Assembly (NCBI RefSeq): GCF_001708185.1
Contig: NZ_MDDN01000002.1
Coordinates: 598,857 to 662,856, forward strand
DNA from: Lysinibacillus xylanilyticus
Lineage (GTDB): Bacteria > Bacillota > Bacilli > Bacillales_A > Planococcaceae
Length of the DNA stretch: 64,000 nucleotides
Reading direction: 5' to 3'
Shown: piece after piece, positions 54,138-63,613 of the stretch
Layout: every line of letters starts with the position of its first letter
Position numbering within the stretch: position 1 is the stretch's first letter
Made by a program: the position numbers and the translations under genes
The notes under the pieces: model-generated
Databases searched by the model: none
What the model was told of the DNA's origin: nothing
Seen by the model: only the letters and a program-made list of their open reading frames with translations

Positions 54138-55646
54138 CTATTTATTTTTACGTTTTTCATTATAATCTATCCAGAAATCTGCACCTTTAATTCCTAGTTT
54201 ACGAGGATCAAAAACAGGATCTTTTCCTTCCTTTTTCTGTTTCTCATAATCCTTTAATGCAACAATTGCAGGTTTCATAATAATTAAAATTGCTAAAACA
54301 TTAATCCAAACCATTAGGCCCAGCCCAACATCCCCCATTGCCCAAGCTAGGTCAGATGTGCGGATAGTACCGTAGAACGAAGCAATTAAAATAGCAAATT
54401 TTGCAATCCAAATGACGACTTTTTCTGTAGCTCCTGAGAATAGATAAGCCACATTTGTTTCGGCAATGTAGTAATATGCCATAATTGTCGTAAAAGCAAA
54501 GAAGAATAATGCAATCGCTACGAATGGACCACCAAAGCCTGGTAGTGAAGAGTCAACTGCATATTGTGTGTATGCTGCACCTTCTTTAATACTTTTCGCA
54601 AATGTTATTTGTTCATCCCCAGTTAATCCGTCATTATTGAATTCACCAGTATAAATAAATGAATCCGTACCTTCTGCAGCTTTTTCATCCTGTACATTAT
54701 ACATTCCAGTAAATAAAATCATAAATGCTGTAGCTGAACAGATTAATAATGTATCAATATATACAGAAGCCGCTTGCACGATTCCTTGTTTAGCAGGGTG
54801 TGATACTTCTGCTGCCGCAGCTGGATGCGCCCCTGTCCCTTGACCGGCCTCATTTGAATAAATTCCGCGTTTAACACCCCATGCAATAGCGGATCCAATT
54901 ATACCACCAAAGATTTCTTGTGCACCAAATGCGCTAGAAAAAATTAATGCAATTACAGATGGTACTTCTTCAATATTCATTACAATAATGATAAGGGCCA
55001 TAAGAATATAAGCTAACGCCATAAAAGGTACTATAATCTGTGCAGCGTTGGCAATCCATTTAACCCCACCGATAATAATGGCACCTAGTAATACGGCAAT
55101 AATAAGTCCTGTAATCCAAGTTTCAATATTAAAAGCGTTTTCAACAGCTGTCGCAATTGCATTCGATTGAACACCCGGCATCAAGATTAACATTGCAGCT
55201 AATGCGGCAATAGCAAAAATAACTGCAAACCACTTTTGCCCCATTCCCTTTTCTATGTAATATGCGGGTCCGCCACGATATTCTGTATCTTTCTCTTCTT
55301 TATAAATTTGAGCCAATGTCGACTCAACGTAAGCAGTTGCCGCACCGATAAAGGCGATTGCCCACATCCAAAAAACAGCTCCAGGTCCCCCCATCCCGAT
55401 TGCTGTAGCAGTACCGGCTATATTACCTGTACCTACTCGACCAGATAATGCGATAGACATCGCCTGAAAGGATGAAATCCCCTTATCCGATTTTTCACCT
55501 TTAAACATTAAAACAAACATATCTTTGAAGTGTCTTACTTGTAGGAATCGTGTAATGATTGAAAAAAAGAGTCCAATCAATAAGATACCGTAAATAAACC
55601 ATGGTCCCCATAAAATGTCATTCAATATTCCAACAATTGCTTCCAT
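54138..55646 (-). CDS. Alanine/glycine:cation symporter (AGCS family)
   Basis: 502-residue membrane protein that takes up alanine or glycine with sodium or protons (B. subtilis AlsT type). About 10-11 helices. AGCS hallmarks: FQAMSIALSGRVGTGNIAGTATAIGMGGPGAVFWMW near residues 60-95, EKGMGQKWFAVIFA, and WGVKRGIYSNEAGQGTGAHPAAAAE near 255-280. GGAGGGGT ribosome site. An IS4 element is inserted about 130 bp upstream, close to or within its promoter region, which may have altered expression. Confidence 0.92.
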   Translation of the reverse strand: MEAIVGILNDILWGPWFIYGILLIGLFFSIITRFLQVRHFKDMFVLMFKGEKSDKGISSFQAMSIALSGRVGTGNIAGTATAIGMGGPGAVFWMWAIAFIGAATAYVESTLAQIYKEEKDTEYRGGPAYYIEKGMGQKWFAVIFAIAALAAMLILMPGVQSNAIATAVENAFNIETWITGLIIAVLLGAIIIGGVKWIANAAQIIVPFMALAYILMALIIIVMNIEEVPSVIALIFSSAFGAQEIFGGIIGSAIAWGVKRGIYSNEAGQGTGAHPAAAAEVSHPAKQGIVQAASVYIDTLLICSATAFMILFTGMYNVQDEKAAEGTDSFIYTGEFNNDGLTGDEQITFAKSIKEGAAYTQYAVDSSLPGFGGPFVAIALFFFAFTTIMAYYYIAETNVAYLFSGATEKVVIWIAKFAILIASFYGTIRTSDLAWAMGDVGLGLMVWINVLAILIIMKPAIVALKDYEKQKKEGKDPVFDPRKLGIKGADFWIDYNEKRKNK

Positions 55647-55766
55647 CTTACCCCTCCAATTTTGAAATGTTACTTTAAGTCATTATAGTATTACACTTTT
55701 CAGAAAATTACAACATTATCTTTGGAGATTATTTACCAAAAGTTGGATGTTTGTTTTTTTAATATT

Positions 55767-55775
55767 ATATCGTGT
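55767..55775. repeat. Target-site duplication, left
   Basis: ATATCGTGT, identical to 57180-57188 on the other side of the insertion sequence. Confidence 0.85.
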
Positions 55776-57179
55776 CACTAGCGTCGCATTAAAATAATTC
55801 AACGTATTTTAAAAAACTGAATTTTCTGCAATATTATCTGTGCATAAAAAAAGCCTTTATAATGGTTGGGTGGTAGTAAACCATCCAAATCCAAAATAAA
55901 GGACATAAGCATGGATAAGTTTACACGAAAAACTTCATTTGAACAATGGTTTTCACCTATTTCTTCTACACAAATGGAGAAATTAGTTGAAATTCATCAA
56001 TTAAATTACTATACAAAGAAGCTTCAAATCGCTTCATTCTTGAAATTATTACTGTTTGCGCAACTGAATGAAACCGAAAGTCTACGTGCCATTAGTGACA
56101 CGCTGTTATCAGACGACTTACAAAAAGCAACGTATTTAGAGTCCATCAGCTTTTCGCAGTTAGGTCGGCGATTAAACCAAGTGCCAACTGAGTTTTTCCA
56201 ACAAATTTTTCTAGACTTAGTCGGGCAAATTCATGAGAAAACGCATTTTGAGCAGCGCCGAAAAACCACAACACCACTAAAAATCATTGATTCTAGCACA
56301 TTGCCATTGAACTTAAACAACCATAGATGGGCTGAATTCCGTAAAACAAAATCAGGTGTGAAGTTACATTTGCGCCTTGTTTACCTAGAAAAAGGTTGTT
56401 CGTACCCTGATAAAGCGGTGCTGACGAATGCGAAAGAACATGATCGTGGTCAGCTTGAAATTCTCGTTGATGACAAGGAGTGCATGTACGTGTTTGACCG
56501 AGGCTACTTAGATTATGAGCGCTTTGACCGCATGACAGATGACGGACTTTTCTTTGTCTCACGCTTGCGAAAAAACGCCGTAACACGTGTGATTGAATCA
56601 TTTAAAGTACCTGAACAGTCATCGGTGTTATCGGATGAAATGATTCTGATTGGCAACACGCAAAATCGTGCTGAAAATGTATTTCGCCGTATCGAAGTAC
56701 TAGATCCAAACGGTAAAGAACTACATCTGATTACGAATCGTTTTGATTTAAGCGCAGATGAAGTCGCTGAACTGTATAAGTCACGCTGGACAATCGAACT
56801 GTTTTTCAAGTGGATGAAACAGCATCTGAACATTAAAAAGTTCTACGGGCAAAGCGAGCAAGCTGTGCATAATCAGGTGTACATTGCGATGATCGTTTAC
56901 TGCTTAAACGTGCTAGCACAGCTTTACACAAACAGTTCACTGACGTACTTACAAATTAGTAGGTACTTAAAAGCAACACTATGGAAGCCCGCACGTATTT
57001 GGCTTCGGGAAATCGAAGGAACTACGGTACCATAAGGATTTAGAACTGTCAGTTGCCCCAGTCAAAGGTTATAGTAAAAAATGGATGTTTACTATCTCTA
57101 TTTAAGTATCTTTCATTTTCTTTAAAAACGGAAGAAGTAGAAAACAGAAAATTCAATTAAAATTCATGCGACATTAGTG
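55776..57179 (+). mobile_element. Complete IS4-family insertion sequence (IS4Bsu1-like), 1404 bp
   Basis: Ends are imperfect inverted repeats, CACTAGCGTCGCATTAAAAT on the left and CACTAATGTCGCATGAATTT (reverse strand) on the right. The element is flanked by the 9-bp duplication ATATCGTGT on both sides and contains one intact transposase gene. Length and layout agree with IS4Bsu1 of B. subtilis as I remember it (about 1.4 kb, 374-residue transposase). Confidence 0.9.
55911..57035 (+). CDS. IS4-family DDE transposase
   Basis: 374 residues from the ATG at 55911 behind AAAGGA. The DDE catalytic triad can be placed: first aspartate in LKIIDSSTLPL near residue 125, second in MYVFDRGYLDYERF near 195-208 (IS4 Y-(2)-R-type region), and glutamate in YKSRWTIELFFKWMKQHLNIKKFYG near 290-315 (the Y-R/K-E signature). 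The N-terminal ~110 residues are the DNA-binding part. The frame is intact, so the element may be active. Confidence 0.93.
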   Translation: MDKFTRKTSFEQWFSPISSTQMEKLVEIHQLNYYTKKLQIASFLKLLLFAQLNETESLRAISDTLLSDDLQKATYLESISFSQLGRRLNQVPTEFFQQIFLDLVGQIHEKTHFEQRRKTTTPLKIIDSSTLPLNLNNHRWAEFRKTKSGVKLHLRLVYLEKGCSYPDKAVLTNAKEHDRGQLEILVDDKECMYVFDRGYLDYERFDRMTDDGLFFVSRLRKNAVTRVIESFKVPEQSSVLSDEMILIGNTQNRAENVFRRIEVLDPNGKELHLITNRFDLSADEVAELYKSRWTIELFFKWMKQHLNIKKFYGQSEQAVHNQVYIAMIVYCLNVLAQLYTNSSLTYLQISRYLKATLWKPARIWLREIEGTTVP

Positions 57180-57188
57180 ATATCGTGT
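57180..57188. repeat. Target-site duplication, right
   Basis: ATATCGTGT, see 55767-55775. Confidence 0.85.
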
Positions 57189-57196
57189 ATGTAAGT

Positions 57197-57460
57197 TAAT
57201 TGGAGTCATGGGTGGACTATGCCTTGAGGAATTAGCGTTTTAGGTGGGGCTCTGAGCGAGCAGCCAGTAGAGGACGAAGGCTAATAAACGCCTTCGTGAC
57301 CAACATTTGTGCTATTGTCGCTTTGCTTTCGCACATAAAACATTTGTTGCTGTCGCTTCGCTTTCGCACATAAAACATTTGTTGCTCTAAGCGGCTCATC
57401 GGACGCACACAGAAAGCGCCTTAGTCGGAACCCAACATTTATGGTGATGAGCCATGTTAG
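57197..57460. repeat. Structured repeat, type 1, diverged copy
   Basis: Ends GACTATGCC (57215-57223) and GGCGC-TTAGTC region (57416-57426) are degenerate versions of the terminal repeats. The outer hairpin ACGAAGGC (57274-57281) / GCCTTCGT (57290-57297) is perfect, but the inner hairpin and its loop are deleted, leaving loop TAATAAAC. About two tandem units follow. The right flank (GTTGGG...CACCATAA on the reverse strand) matches the copies at 38.0 and 53.7 kb. Lies between the IS and the YtpA-like gene. Confidence 0.75.
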
Positions 57461-57488
57461 TAACAATACGTTAGCAAGTTTTAGAAGG

Positions 57489-58295
57489 CTATTCTATAAT
57501 ATAACCAATTCTTCGAAGAGCATTATTAATAAAATCACGAATATAAACAAAAATTTCTTCACGCTCTACTTCATGAAATAGATTATGATAACAGTTTTCC
57601 CATTCTTTGAATTGAAACTCTGTAAATTCCTGCTGATATAGCCAATTACGTGTTTGTTTAGTTTCAGTAATACTATCTTTTTCAGCTGTCATAACTAACA
57701 TAGGTCTATTAGGGAATTCAGCTTTAGGCAATAACACTAAATTACGCATCATTTGCTGTAGTTCTCTATACCATTTCACAGAAACGACTGACATAAAAGA
57801 AACCTCATCCTTCATCTCATCTCTTCCTTCTACACTGCGCGTTAACGTGTTTAATGTAATTTCATGAGTCATTTTCACATTGGCTGTCAGGGCACTTAGA
57901 CTAGTTAGAGCATTTGATAGTTTACCTGGCAATAGCTTTAAATTTAGCCAAGGTGAAGTTAAAATAATACCTGCGCATTCATATTTTCGCTTATGCATGG
58001 TATGTAGTAATAATGTTGCACCAAGCCCATGTCCTATTAAAAAGACAGGTAAATTATACGAAAAAGCATTCTCGATTAAATGCCTTGTATATTTGTTGTA
58101 TTCTTTAAAATCTTCATCATGAACACGTGAAAACCCGACATTTACTCCATGATTAGGTAAATCCCCCATGACTACGTGAAAGCCTTCCAATCTAAGTTTT
58201 TCTATAAGCCACGCATACCAGCGGTGATTTTCATATGCACCATGAATAATAGCAACCACAGCCTTTGCTTGTCCATCAGCTTCCCATTTCCACAT
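57489..58295 (-). CDS. YtpA-like alpha/beta hydrolase lacking the nucleophile serine
   Basis: 268 residues from the ATG at 58295 (MWKWEADGQAK; AGGAGG ten bases upstream). It aligns by eye with B. subtilis YtpA, a lysophospholipase/monoglyceride-lipase-type hydrolase linked to bacilysocin synthesis: IIHGAYENHRWYAWLIEKLR, VVMGDLPNHG, late aspartate in LVMTAEKDSI and histidine in WENCYHNLFHEVERE are present. The nucleophile elbow, normally GHSxG, reads GHGLG (LIGHGLGATLLL near residue 103), with glycine (GGG codon) instead of serine. Unless another residue acts as nucleophile it should be inactive as an esterase. It lies in the usual YtpA position beside ytoA. Confidence 0.82.
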   Translation of the reverse strand: MWKWEADGQAKAVVAIIHGAYENHRWYAWLIEKLRLEGFHVVMGDLPNHGVNVGFSRVHDEDFKEYNKYTRHLIENAFSYNLPVFLIGHGLGATLLLHTMHKRKYECAGIILTSPWLNLKLLPGKLSNALTSLSALTANVKMTHEITLNTLTRSVEGRDEMKDEVSFMSVVSVKWYRELQQMMRNLVLLPKAEFPNRPMLVMTAEKDSITETKQTRNWLYQQEFTEFQFKEWENCYHNLFHEVEREEIFVYIRDFINNALRRIGYIIE

Positions 58296-58430
58296 TTCAC
58301 ATAGTCCTCCTAAAAAATAATTACACAATGATTATATCGAAATATTTCGCTCATTTTAATTTTATATTTCCATCAAGTTGCGTATTTGATACGATAATAA
58401 TACATCATAGAAAGAAAAGAGGCGATTCTC

Positions 58431-58949
58431 ATGATCTATCCATTTAAAGGGAAAACACCAAAAATCGATCCATCTGTTTTTATTGCCGATTATGCAACCG
58501 TTACTGGTGACGTTACAATAGGTGCTGAAACGACTATTTGGTTTAACACAGTAATTCGAGGTGATGTATCACCAACAATTATCGGAAAACGAGTTAGTAT
58601 ACAAGACCTTTGTTGTTTACATCAAAGCCCTAAATATCCACTCATTATTGAAGATGAAGTAACAGTCGGACATCAAGTAACTTTACATAGCTGTACGATT
58701 CGTAAAAATGCCTTAATAGGTATGGGCTCAATAGTATTAGACGGAGCAGAGATTGGAGAGGGTGCATTCATCGGGGCGGGTAGTCTTGTACCTCCAGGCA
58801 AAGTCATTCCTCCGAATAGCCTAGCATTAGGTCGTCCAGCAAAGGTAGTACGAGAATTAAATGCTGAAGATAAAGAAGATATGGAACGCATCGTACGTGA
58901 ATATACAGAAAAAGGTCAATACTATAAATCTCTTCAAACAAAAATATAA
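58431..58949 (+). CDS. ytoA: YtoA, gamma-carbonic-anhydrase-like hexapeptide protein
   Basis: 172 residues forming a left-handed beta helix from hexapeptide repeats (ADYATVTGDVTIGAETTIWFNTVIRGDVSPTIIG and so on). Residues typical of the gamma carbonic anhydrase/PaaY group are present: RGD near residue 43 and the histidines in LCCLHQSP, TVGHQVTLHSC. Enzyme activity is not certain for this subgroup. AGAGGCG ribosome site. Divergent from the YtpA-like gene. Confidence 0.9.
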   Translation: MIYPFKGKTPKIDPSVFIADYATVTGDVTIGAETTIWFNTVIRGDVSPTIIGKRVSIQDLCCLHQSPKYPLIIEDEVTVGHQVTLHSCTIRKNALIGMGSIVLDGAEIGEGAFIGAGSLVPPGKVIPPNSLALGRPAKVVRELNAEDKEDMERIVREYTEKGQYYKSLQTKI

Positions 58950-59043
58950 ATAGCTATTTCATCTAAATCGAAGCAGCTCTTCGTATTTTTGGACAACCAA
59001 GCCATACATAATTGTGATTAGAAGCAATTTTTGGGATAAAACT

Positions 59044-59075
59044 ATTTCAGCGGATGTTTGGACACCCGCTGAAAT
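59044..59075. terminator. Hairpin between convergent ytoA and metK
   Basis: ATTTCAGCGG / CCGCTGAAAT perfect 10-bp stem with a 12-bp loop. The T tracts are weak on both strands, so termination is probable rather than clear. Confidence 0.5.
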
Positions 59076-59121
59076 GAGTTAAAATAATTTTACAGCTTCT
59101 GCATTATTTTAGCTAAACAAT

Positions 59122-60318
59122 TTATAGTCCTGCTTTTTCCATTAATGCGTCAGCTTTGTCTGTTTGTTCCCAAGGTACATTTAAGTCCGTACGACCGAAA
59201 TGACCGTATGCTGCAGTTTGCTTATAAATAGGACGACGAAGATTAAGCATTTTTATAATCCCTGCTGGGCGTAAATCGAATAGCTCGCGCACCCATTCTA
59301 CGATATCACTTTCCTTAACTTTGCCTGTCCCAAATGTATCTACAGCAATAGATACTGGTTGAGCAACACCGATTGCATAAGCAAGTTGTACTTCAGCACG
59401 TTCTGCTAAGCCTGCCGCTACGATATTTTTCGCTACATAGCGTGCTGCATATGCCGCTGAACGGTCCACCTTAGTTGCGTCCTTACCAGAGAAAGCACCT
59501 CCACCATGACGCGCATAGCCACCGTATGTATCAACGATGATTTTACGTCCTGTTAGACCAGCATCCCCTTTTGGACCACCTATTACGAAACGGCCAGTTG
59601 GGTTGATGAAATATTTAGTATTAGCATCTAGTAATTCATTTGGCACAACCGGAGCAATAACGAATTCTTTTATATCCGCTTGAATTCGTTCAAGTGTCGC
59701 TTCTTCGTCGTGCTGTGTTGAAATTACAATCGTATCTACGCGCACTGGTACATTGTTTTCATCATATTCAACCGTAACTTGCGTTTTTCCATCTGGACGT
59801 AAATATGCAAGTTCGCCAGATTTACGTGCTTCCGTTAAACGACGAGCTAATTTATGCGCTAAACTAATTGGTAATGGCATAAGCTCTGGTGTTTCGTTAC
59901 ATGCATAACCGAACATTAAGCCTTGGTCACCCGCGCCAATTGCTTCAATGTCAGCGTCTGTCATAGAGCCTTCACGCGCCTCTAAAGCTTGGTCAACACC
60001 TTGCGCAATATCAGGTGATTGCTCGCCAATAGCAACAAGTACTGCTAAGTTTTCGGCATCAAAGCCATATTTCCCACGAGTATAACCGATTTCTGCTACA
60101 GTATCACGGACGATACCTTTAATATCTACATATGTAGAAGTAGTAATTTCTCCAGCTACTAATACTAAGCCTGTTGTTACAGTTGTTTCACACGCTACAC
60201 GTGCATTTGGATCTTCTGCTAAAATAGCATCTAAAATGGCATCCGAAATTTGGTCACAAATTTTGTCTGGATGTCCTTCTGTTACACTCTCTGATGTAAA
60301 CAATCGACGGTTTGTCAT
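59122..60318 (-). CDS. metK: S-adenosylmethionine synthetase MetK
   Basis: Makes S-adenosylmethionine from ATP and methionine in the cytoplasm. 398 residues. Motifs: [23 protein letters not shown] near residues 8-30, [18 protein letters not shown] near 127-144 (the GAGDQG nonapeptide region), and [23 protein letters not shown] near 272-295 (P-loop-like GGGAFSGKD). GGAGG ribosome site. Transcribed from the promoter at 60821-60849 through a SAM-I riboswitch, with a ~300-bp leader that also carries a tandem repeat. Confidence 0.97.
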   Translation of the reverse strand: MTNRRLFTSESVTEGHPDKICDQISDAILDAILAEDPNARVACETTVTTGLVLVAGEITTSTYVDIKGIVRDTVAEIGYTRGKYGFDAENLAVLVAIGEQSPDIAQGVDQALEAREGSMTDADIEAIGAGDQGLMFGYACNETPELMPLPISLAHKLARRLTEARKSGELAYLRPDGKTQVTVEYDENNVPVRVDTIVISTQHDEEATLERIQADIKEFVIAPVVPNELLDANTKYFINPTGRFVIGGPKGDAGLTGRKIIVDTYGGYARHGGGAFSGKDATKVDRSAAYAARYVAKNIVAAGLAERAEVQLAYAIGVAQPVSIAVDTFGTGKVKESDIVEWVRELFDLRPAGIIKMLNLRRPIYKQTAAYGHFGRTDLNVPWEQTDKADALMEKAGL

Positions 60319-60420
60319 TTAGTTTTCCTCCTATTACTCTTACAAATAATATTTGCGAATGAATACGGTACTCATTACCCATGTCAAGTCCGTTCCTAAG
60401 GATTGAACTCTCAAGCCGTT

Positions 60421-60528
60421 GTTGCTGTCGTTTCACTTTCGCACAAAAAACAACCTGTTGCTGTCGTTTCACTTTCGCACAAAAAACAACCTGTTGCTGT
60501 CGTTTCACTTTCGCACAAAAAAAACAGT
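60421..60528. repeat. Three tandem 36-bp units in the metK leader
   Basis: Units at 60421-60456, 60457-60492 and 60493-60528 (last one slightly diverged), each GTTGCTGTCGTTTCACTTTC followed by GCACAAAAAACAACCT. These are the tandem-array units of the type-1 structured repeat without the rest of the element. They lie between the riboswitch terminator and the metK start. Confidence 0.85.
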
Positions 60529-60619
60529 TGCCGCTTTTAACACGAGGATTTTCGAAAGATCCGTCATTATAATAAGGAAAGGATTACACATACTTACCTT
60601 TACATTCGTTTTTTACAAT

Positions 60620-60661
60620 AAAAAAAATCCTTTTCTCACGCTTACTTAACATGAGGAAAGG
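60620..60661 (-). terminator. Riboswitch-controlled terminator of metK
   Basis: CCTTTTCTCA (60629-60638) / TGAGGAAAGG (60652-60661) hairpin; on the minus strand a run of T at 60620-60627 follows. Directly downstream of the SAM-I aptamer. Confidence 0.85.
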
Positions 60662-60684
60662 AAATAATGACTTCGTAACCTTTC

Positions 60685-60804
60685 ACTCTTATCGTTCAAG
60701 GGTTTACCCTTGCATCAGGTTGGCACCAACGCATGTCGTGAAATAGTTCATGCAGGTTGCCGGGTTTCATAGGGCCTGACCCTCCACCAGCTCGGGATAA
60801 GAGT
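60685..60804 (-). promoter_or_regulatory. SAM-I (S-box) riboswitch of metK
   Basis: On the minus strand: P1 ACTCTTATC/GATAAGAGT closes the aptamer (60796-60804 with 60685-60693), with conserved GAGGGTCAGGCCCTATGAAACCCGGCAACC pieces such as CCGAGCTGGTGGAGG, GCCCTATGAAACCCGGCAAC and GGTGCCAACCTGATGCAAGG. High SAM would favour the terminator at 60629-60661 and shut off metK. Confidence 0.96.
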
Positions 60805-60820
60805 ATCCGTTCAATATCTC

Positions 60821-60849
60821 ATAATACGTAAAAGGTCGAACGTTGTCAA
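60821..60849 (-). promoter_or_regulatory. Sigma-A promoter of the metK leader
   Basis: Minus strand -35 TTGACA (60844-60849) and -10 TATTAT (60821-60826) with a 17-bp spacer; start expected just before the riboswitch. Confidence 0.8.
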
Positions 60850-60871
60850 TTATTTTTGCTTTATTCCTTAT

Positions 60872-60955
60872 CAATTATGCCTCGGCATAATTGTGTCCGC
60901 TACGCTTTCAGTACAAAAATTATCTGCTGAGAGAAGTTAAAAACTATGGAATACA
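60872..60955 (+). repeat. Type-2 structured repeat with internal deletion
   Basis: Left hairpin CAATTATGC (60872-60880) / GCATAATTG (60885-60893) and GTGTCCG are followed directly by the type-2 right end (GCTTTCAGTACAAAAATTATCTGCTGAGAGAAGTTAAAA). The middle, including the nested hairpin, is missing. Sits immediately upstream of the metK promoter. Confidence 0.75.
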
Positions 60956-61124
60956 CAAGGAATCAAAACACTTAACATTTGGATTATGCTATAATTTGAA
61001 GCGCAAAGGCTTATTACCATAACGATATGGCAATAGTTTCAACAAACTTATCCTAACTTTTGGTGATAAGCCCAAAATAATCCCTACTCTCCACCTCACA
61101 TCATGTGTTAACATATGTGTGACC

Positions 61125-61345
61125 CTTTAATCTTCATTCGACAAATGTTTTTTGTGGCGAAAGTAGATCGTCAGCTACGGAAGAAAGCCATCATTATGTG
61201 GTGGATGAAAATAGTTATGCCCCCTTTTCAGTCGGTGACAAACTCCAACTGATAAAAACCAGCTAAAAATTTGACATCCTGTGCGAACCTCATGTTGGTC
61301 AAAAGCTTCCCAAACGCGATTCAACTTGTCGAAAGTGGTTGTGTA
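61125..61345. repeat. Strongly decayed structured repeat
   Basis: Scattered matches only: AAATGTTTTTTGTGGCGAAAG, GACATCCTGTGCGAAC, CATGTTGGTCA. Occupies part of the gap between the metK promoter and pckA; the remaining bases 61346-61548 hold the pckA promoter region (a TATACT-like -10 near 61474). Confidence 0.4.
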
Positions 61346-61548
61346 ATCACTTGATTATAAATAGGGTAAAAAGCATTCTTAAAGCGAATAAATTAACTTT
61401 TTGTCGTTTTCTTGAAAAGTAATAAAATCTCAAAAATAATTTCTTAATTAGTATAGATTATTTAAGCAATTGTGTTATACTATTTTTGAAATTAAGAAAA
61501 TCTCCCCAGACTCAAGGGAATACTATAAAAAAGGATGGTATTTAATCG

Positions 61549-63135
61549 ATGAATTCAGTAGAAATTGCAAACGAACTGAAGGAATTATTAAACGGCGGTA
61601 ACATTAATGTTCAACTTTCAGTACCACAATTAGCTGAAAAGGCAACATCTCGTGGTGAAGCTATGTTAACAGTAGATGGCGCTGTTCGTGCAGAAACTGG
61701 CAAATACACTGGTCGTTCACCTAAAGATAAATATATGGTAGAAGAAGAAAGCACAAAAGATAAAATTGACTGGGGAAAAGTAAACCAACCAATTTCTTCT
61801 GAAGTGTTCGATAACTTATATGTAAAAGTAGTAAAATATTTAAAAGAACGTGACGAATTATTCGTATTCAAGGGCTTTGCTGGTGCTGACAAAGATTCAC
61901 AATTGAGCATCCAAGTAATCAATGAATACGCTTGGCACAATCTTTTCGCTCATCAATTATTTATCCGTCCAACTGCAGAAGAATTAACTTCTCATGTTGC
62001 TGACTTCACAGTGATCTCAGCTCCTAACTTTAAAGCAGACCCTGCTATCGATGGCACTGCTTCTGAAACATTCATCATTGTATCACTTGAAAAGAAAATC
62101 ATCCTAATCGGTGGTACTGAATACGCTGGTGAAATCAAAAAATCTATTTTCGGTATTATGAACTACTTATTACCACAACAAGGCATCCTTTCAATGCACT
62201 GCTCAGCAAACGTTGGTGAAGCTGGTGATGTTGCATTATTCTTCGGTTTATCTGGTACTGGTAAAACTACTTTATCAGCTGATCCTGACCGTAAACTTAT
62301 CGGTGACGATGAACACGGTTGGTCAGATAATGGTGTATTCAACATTGAGGGCGGTTGCTATGCAAAAACAATTAATCTTTCTGCTGAAAAAGAACCAGAA
62401 ATCTACAACGCAATCCGCTTCGGTTCTGTTCTAGAAAACGTAGCTGTTGATCCAGAAACTCGAGTTTGTGACTATGATGATGGTTCATTAACAGAAAATA
62501 CTCGTGTAGCTTATCCAATCCAATTCATTGAAAATATTGTTGATCCATCTGTTGCAGGTCACCCAAAAACAATCATCTTCTTAACAGCTGATGCATTTGG
62601 TGTATTACCTCCAATCAGTAAATTAACAAAAGAGCAAGCAATGTACCACTTCCTAAGCGGTTTCACATCTAAACTTGCTGGTACAGAACGTGGTGTAACA
62701 GAGCCAGAACCAGTATTCTCAACTTGCTTCGGCTCTCCATTCCTTCCACTTCCAGCAACAGTATATGCTGAAATGTTAGGTCAAAAAATTGACGAGCACG
62801 GTGCACAAGTATACTTAGTGAACACTGGTTGGACTGGTGGCGAATATGGTACTGGTAACCGTATGAAGCTTTCTTACACTCGTACAATGGTACGTGCTGC
62901 AATTGATGGCCAATTAGCTAATGTTGAAACAATTCAAGATTCAGTATTCGGATTAAACATCCCTACTTCTATTGAAGGTGTACCAACAGAAGTGCTTAAC
63001 CCTCGTGATGCATGGGCGGACAAAGCTGCTTATGATGCGAAAGCTTCTGAACTTGCTGGTCTATTCAACGAAAACTTCAAGAAATTCTCAAATGTTTCTG
63101 AAGCTATCACTAAACTTGGCGGTCCATTAAAATAA
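61549..63135 (+). CDS. pckA: Phosphoenolpyruvate carboxykinase (ATP)
   Basis: Gluconeogenic enzyme converting oxaloacetate and ATP to phosphoenolpyruvate. 528 residues (B. subtilis 527). Motifs: [11 protein letters not shown] near residue 54, the kinase-1a P-loop [19 protein letters not shown] near 232-250, kinase-2 IGDDEHGW near 254, and [22 protein letters not shown] [17 protein letters not shown] near 372. AAAGGATGG ribosome site. Together with AcsA and CcpA in this window it belongs to growth on non-sugar carbon. Its codon use is clean and typical for a highly expressed gene. Confidence 0.97.
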   Translation: MNSVEIANELKELLNGGNINVQLSVPQLAEKATSRGEAMLTVDGAVRAETGKYTGRSPKDKYMVEEESTKDKIDWGKVNQPISSEVFDNLYVKVVKYLKERDELFVFKGFAGADKDSQLSIQVINEYAWHNLFAHQLFIRPTAEELTSHVADFTVISAPNFKADPAIDGTASETFIIVSLEKKIILIGGTEYAGEIKKSIFGIMNYLLPQQGILSMHCSANVGEAGDVALFFGLSGTGKTTLSADPDRKLIGDDEHGWSDNGVFNIEGGCYAKTINLSAEKEPEIYNAIRFGSVLENVAVDPETRVCDYDDGSLTENTRVAYPIQFIENIVDPSVAGHPKTIIFLTADAFGVLPPISKLTKEQAMYHFLSGFTSKLAGTERGVTEPEPVFSTCFGSPFLPLPATVYAEMLGQKIDEHGAQVYLVNTGWTGGEYGTGNRMKLSYTRTMVRAAIDGQLANVETIQDSVFGLNIPTSIEGVPTEVLNPRDAWADKAAYDAKASELAGLFNENFKKFSNVSEAITKLGGPLK

Positions 63136-63145
63136 TTTACTATGC

Positions 63146-63178
63146 AAAGGGAACGATTTCATAATCGTTCCCTTTTTT
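63146..63178 (+). terminator. Terminator of pckA
   Basis: AAAGGGAACGATT / AATCGTTCCCTTT perfect stem followed by a T run. Confidence 0.9.
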
Positions 63179-63214
63179 TGTGTTGAAAAAGAAAATTTTC
63201 GTAAATATTTAGCT

Positions 63215-63613
63215 CTCTTTAAATGAGGGTGATTTCCATTCTAGACTACTCGCTATCCTATGTATCTAGCCACTTCTTCTGCTTTGTGCTTTGCTACCGC
63301 TTCGATTTCGCACACATAACAGTACCGTTTTATCACTATTAATTAGAGTAGTATGCCAGCAGATACATGCCGAGTGAAAGGATTGATTGGAGCGGAGACT
63401 GGGCGACTCCTTGGGGATCAGCGATAGGGGAACGAAGGCTAAGAGCATCACATCCTGTGATAACGCCTTCGTGACCAACATCGGTGCTGTTGCTGTCGCT
63501 GCGCTTTCGCACAAAAAACACCCTCTGCTGCCGCTACGTTAGCACTACGCTTTCGCGCAAAAAACATCTGTTGGCCCAAGCGGCTCATCGGACGCTCCCA
63601 GGAAGCTCTGCTC
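63215..63613 (+). repeat. Structured repeat, type 1, copy at 63.3 kb (runs off the window)
   Basis: Shares an ~85-bp flank with the 22-kb copy (GTACCGTTTTATCACTATTA...GATTGATTGGAGCGGA). Terminal repeat GACTGGGCG at 63397-63405. Nested hairpin ACGAAGGC (63432-63439) / GCCTTCGT (63465-63472), inner ATCAC (63447-63451) / GTGAT (63457-63461), loop ATCCT. Then GACCAACATC ... ATCTGTTGGCCC, the stem around the array. Right terminal repeat is beyond the window. Confidence 0.85.

Noticed and set aside
55647..55775. Glycine riboswitch before the alanine/glycine symporter
   Set aside because: No glycine aptamer consensus is visible in the 129 bp before the IS.
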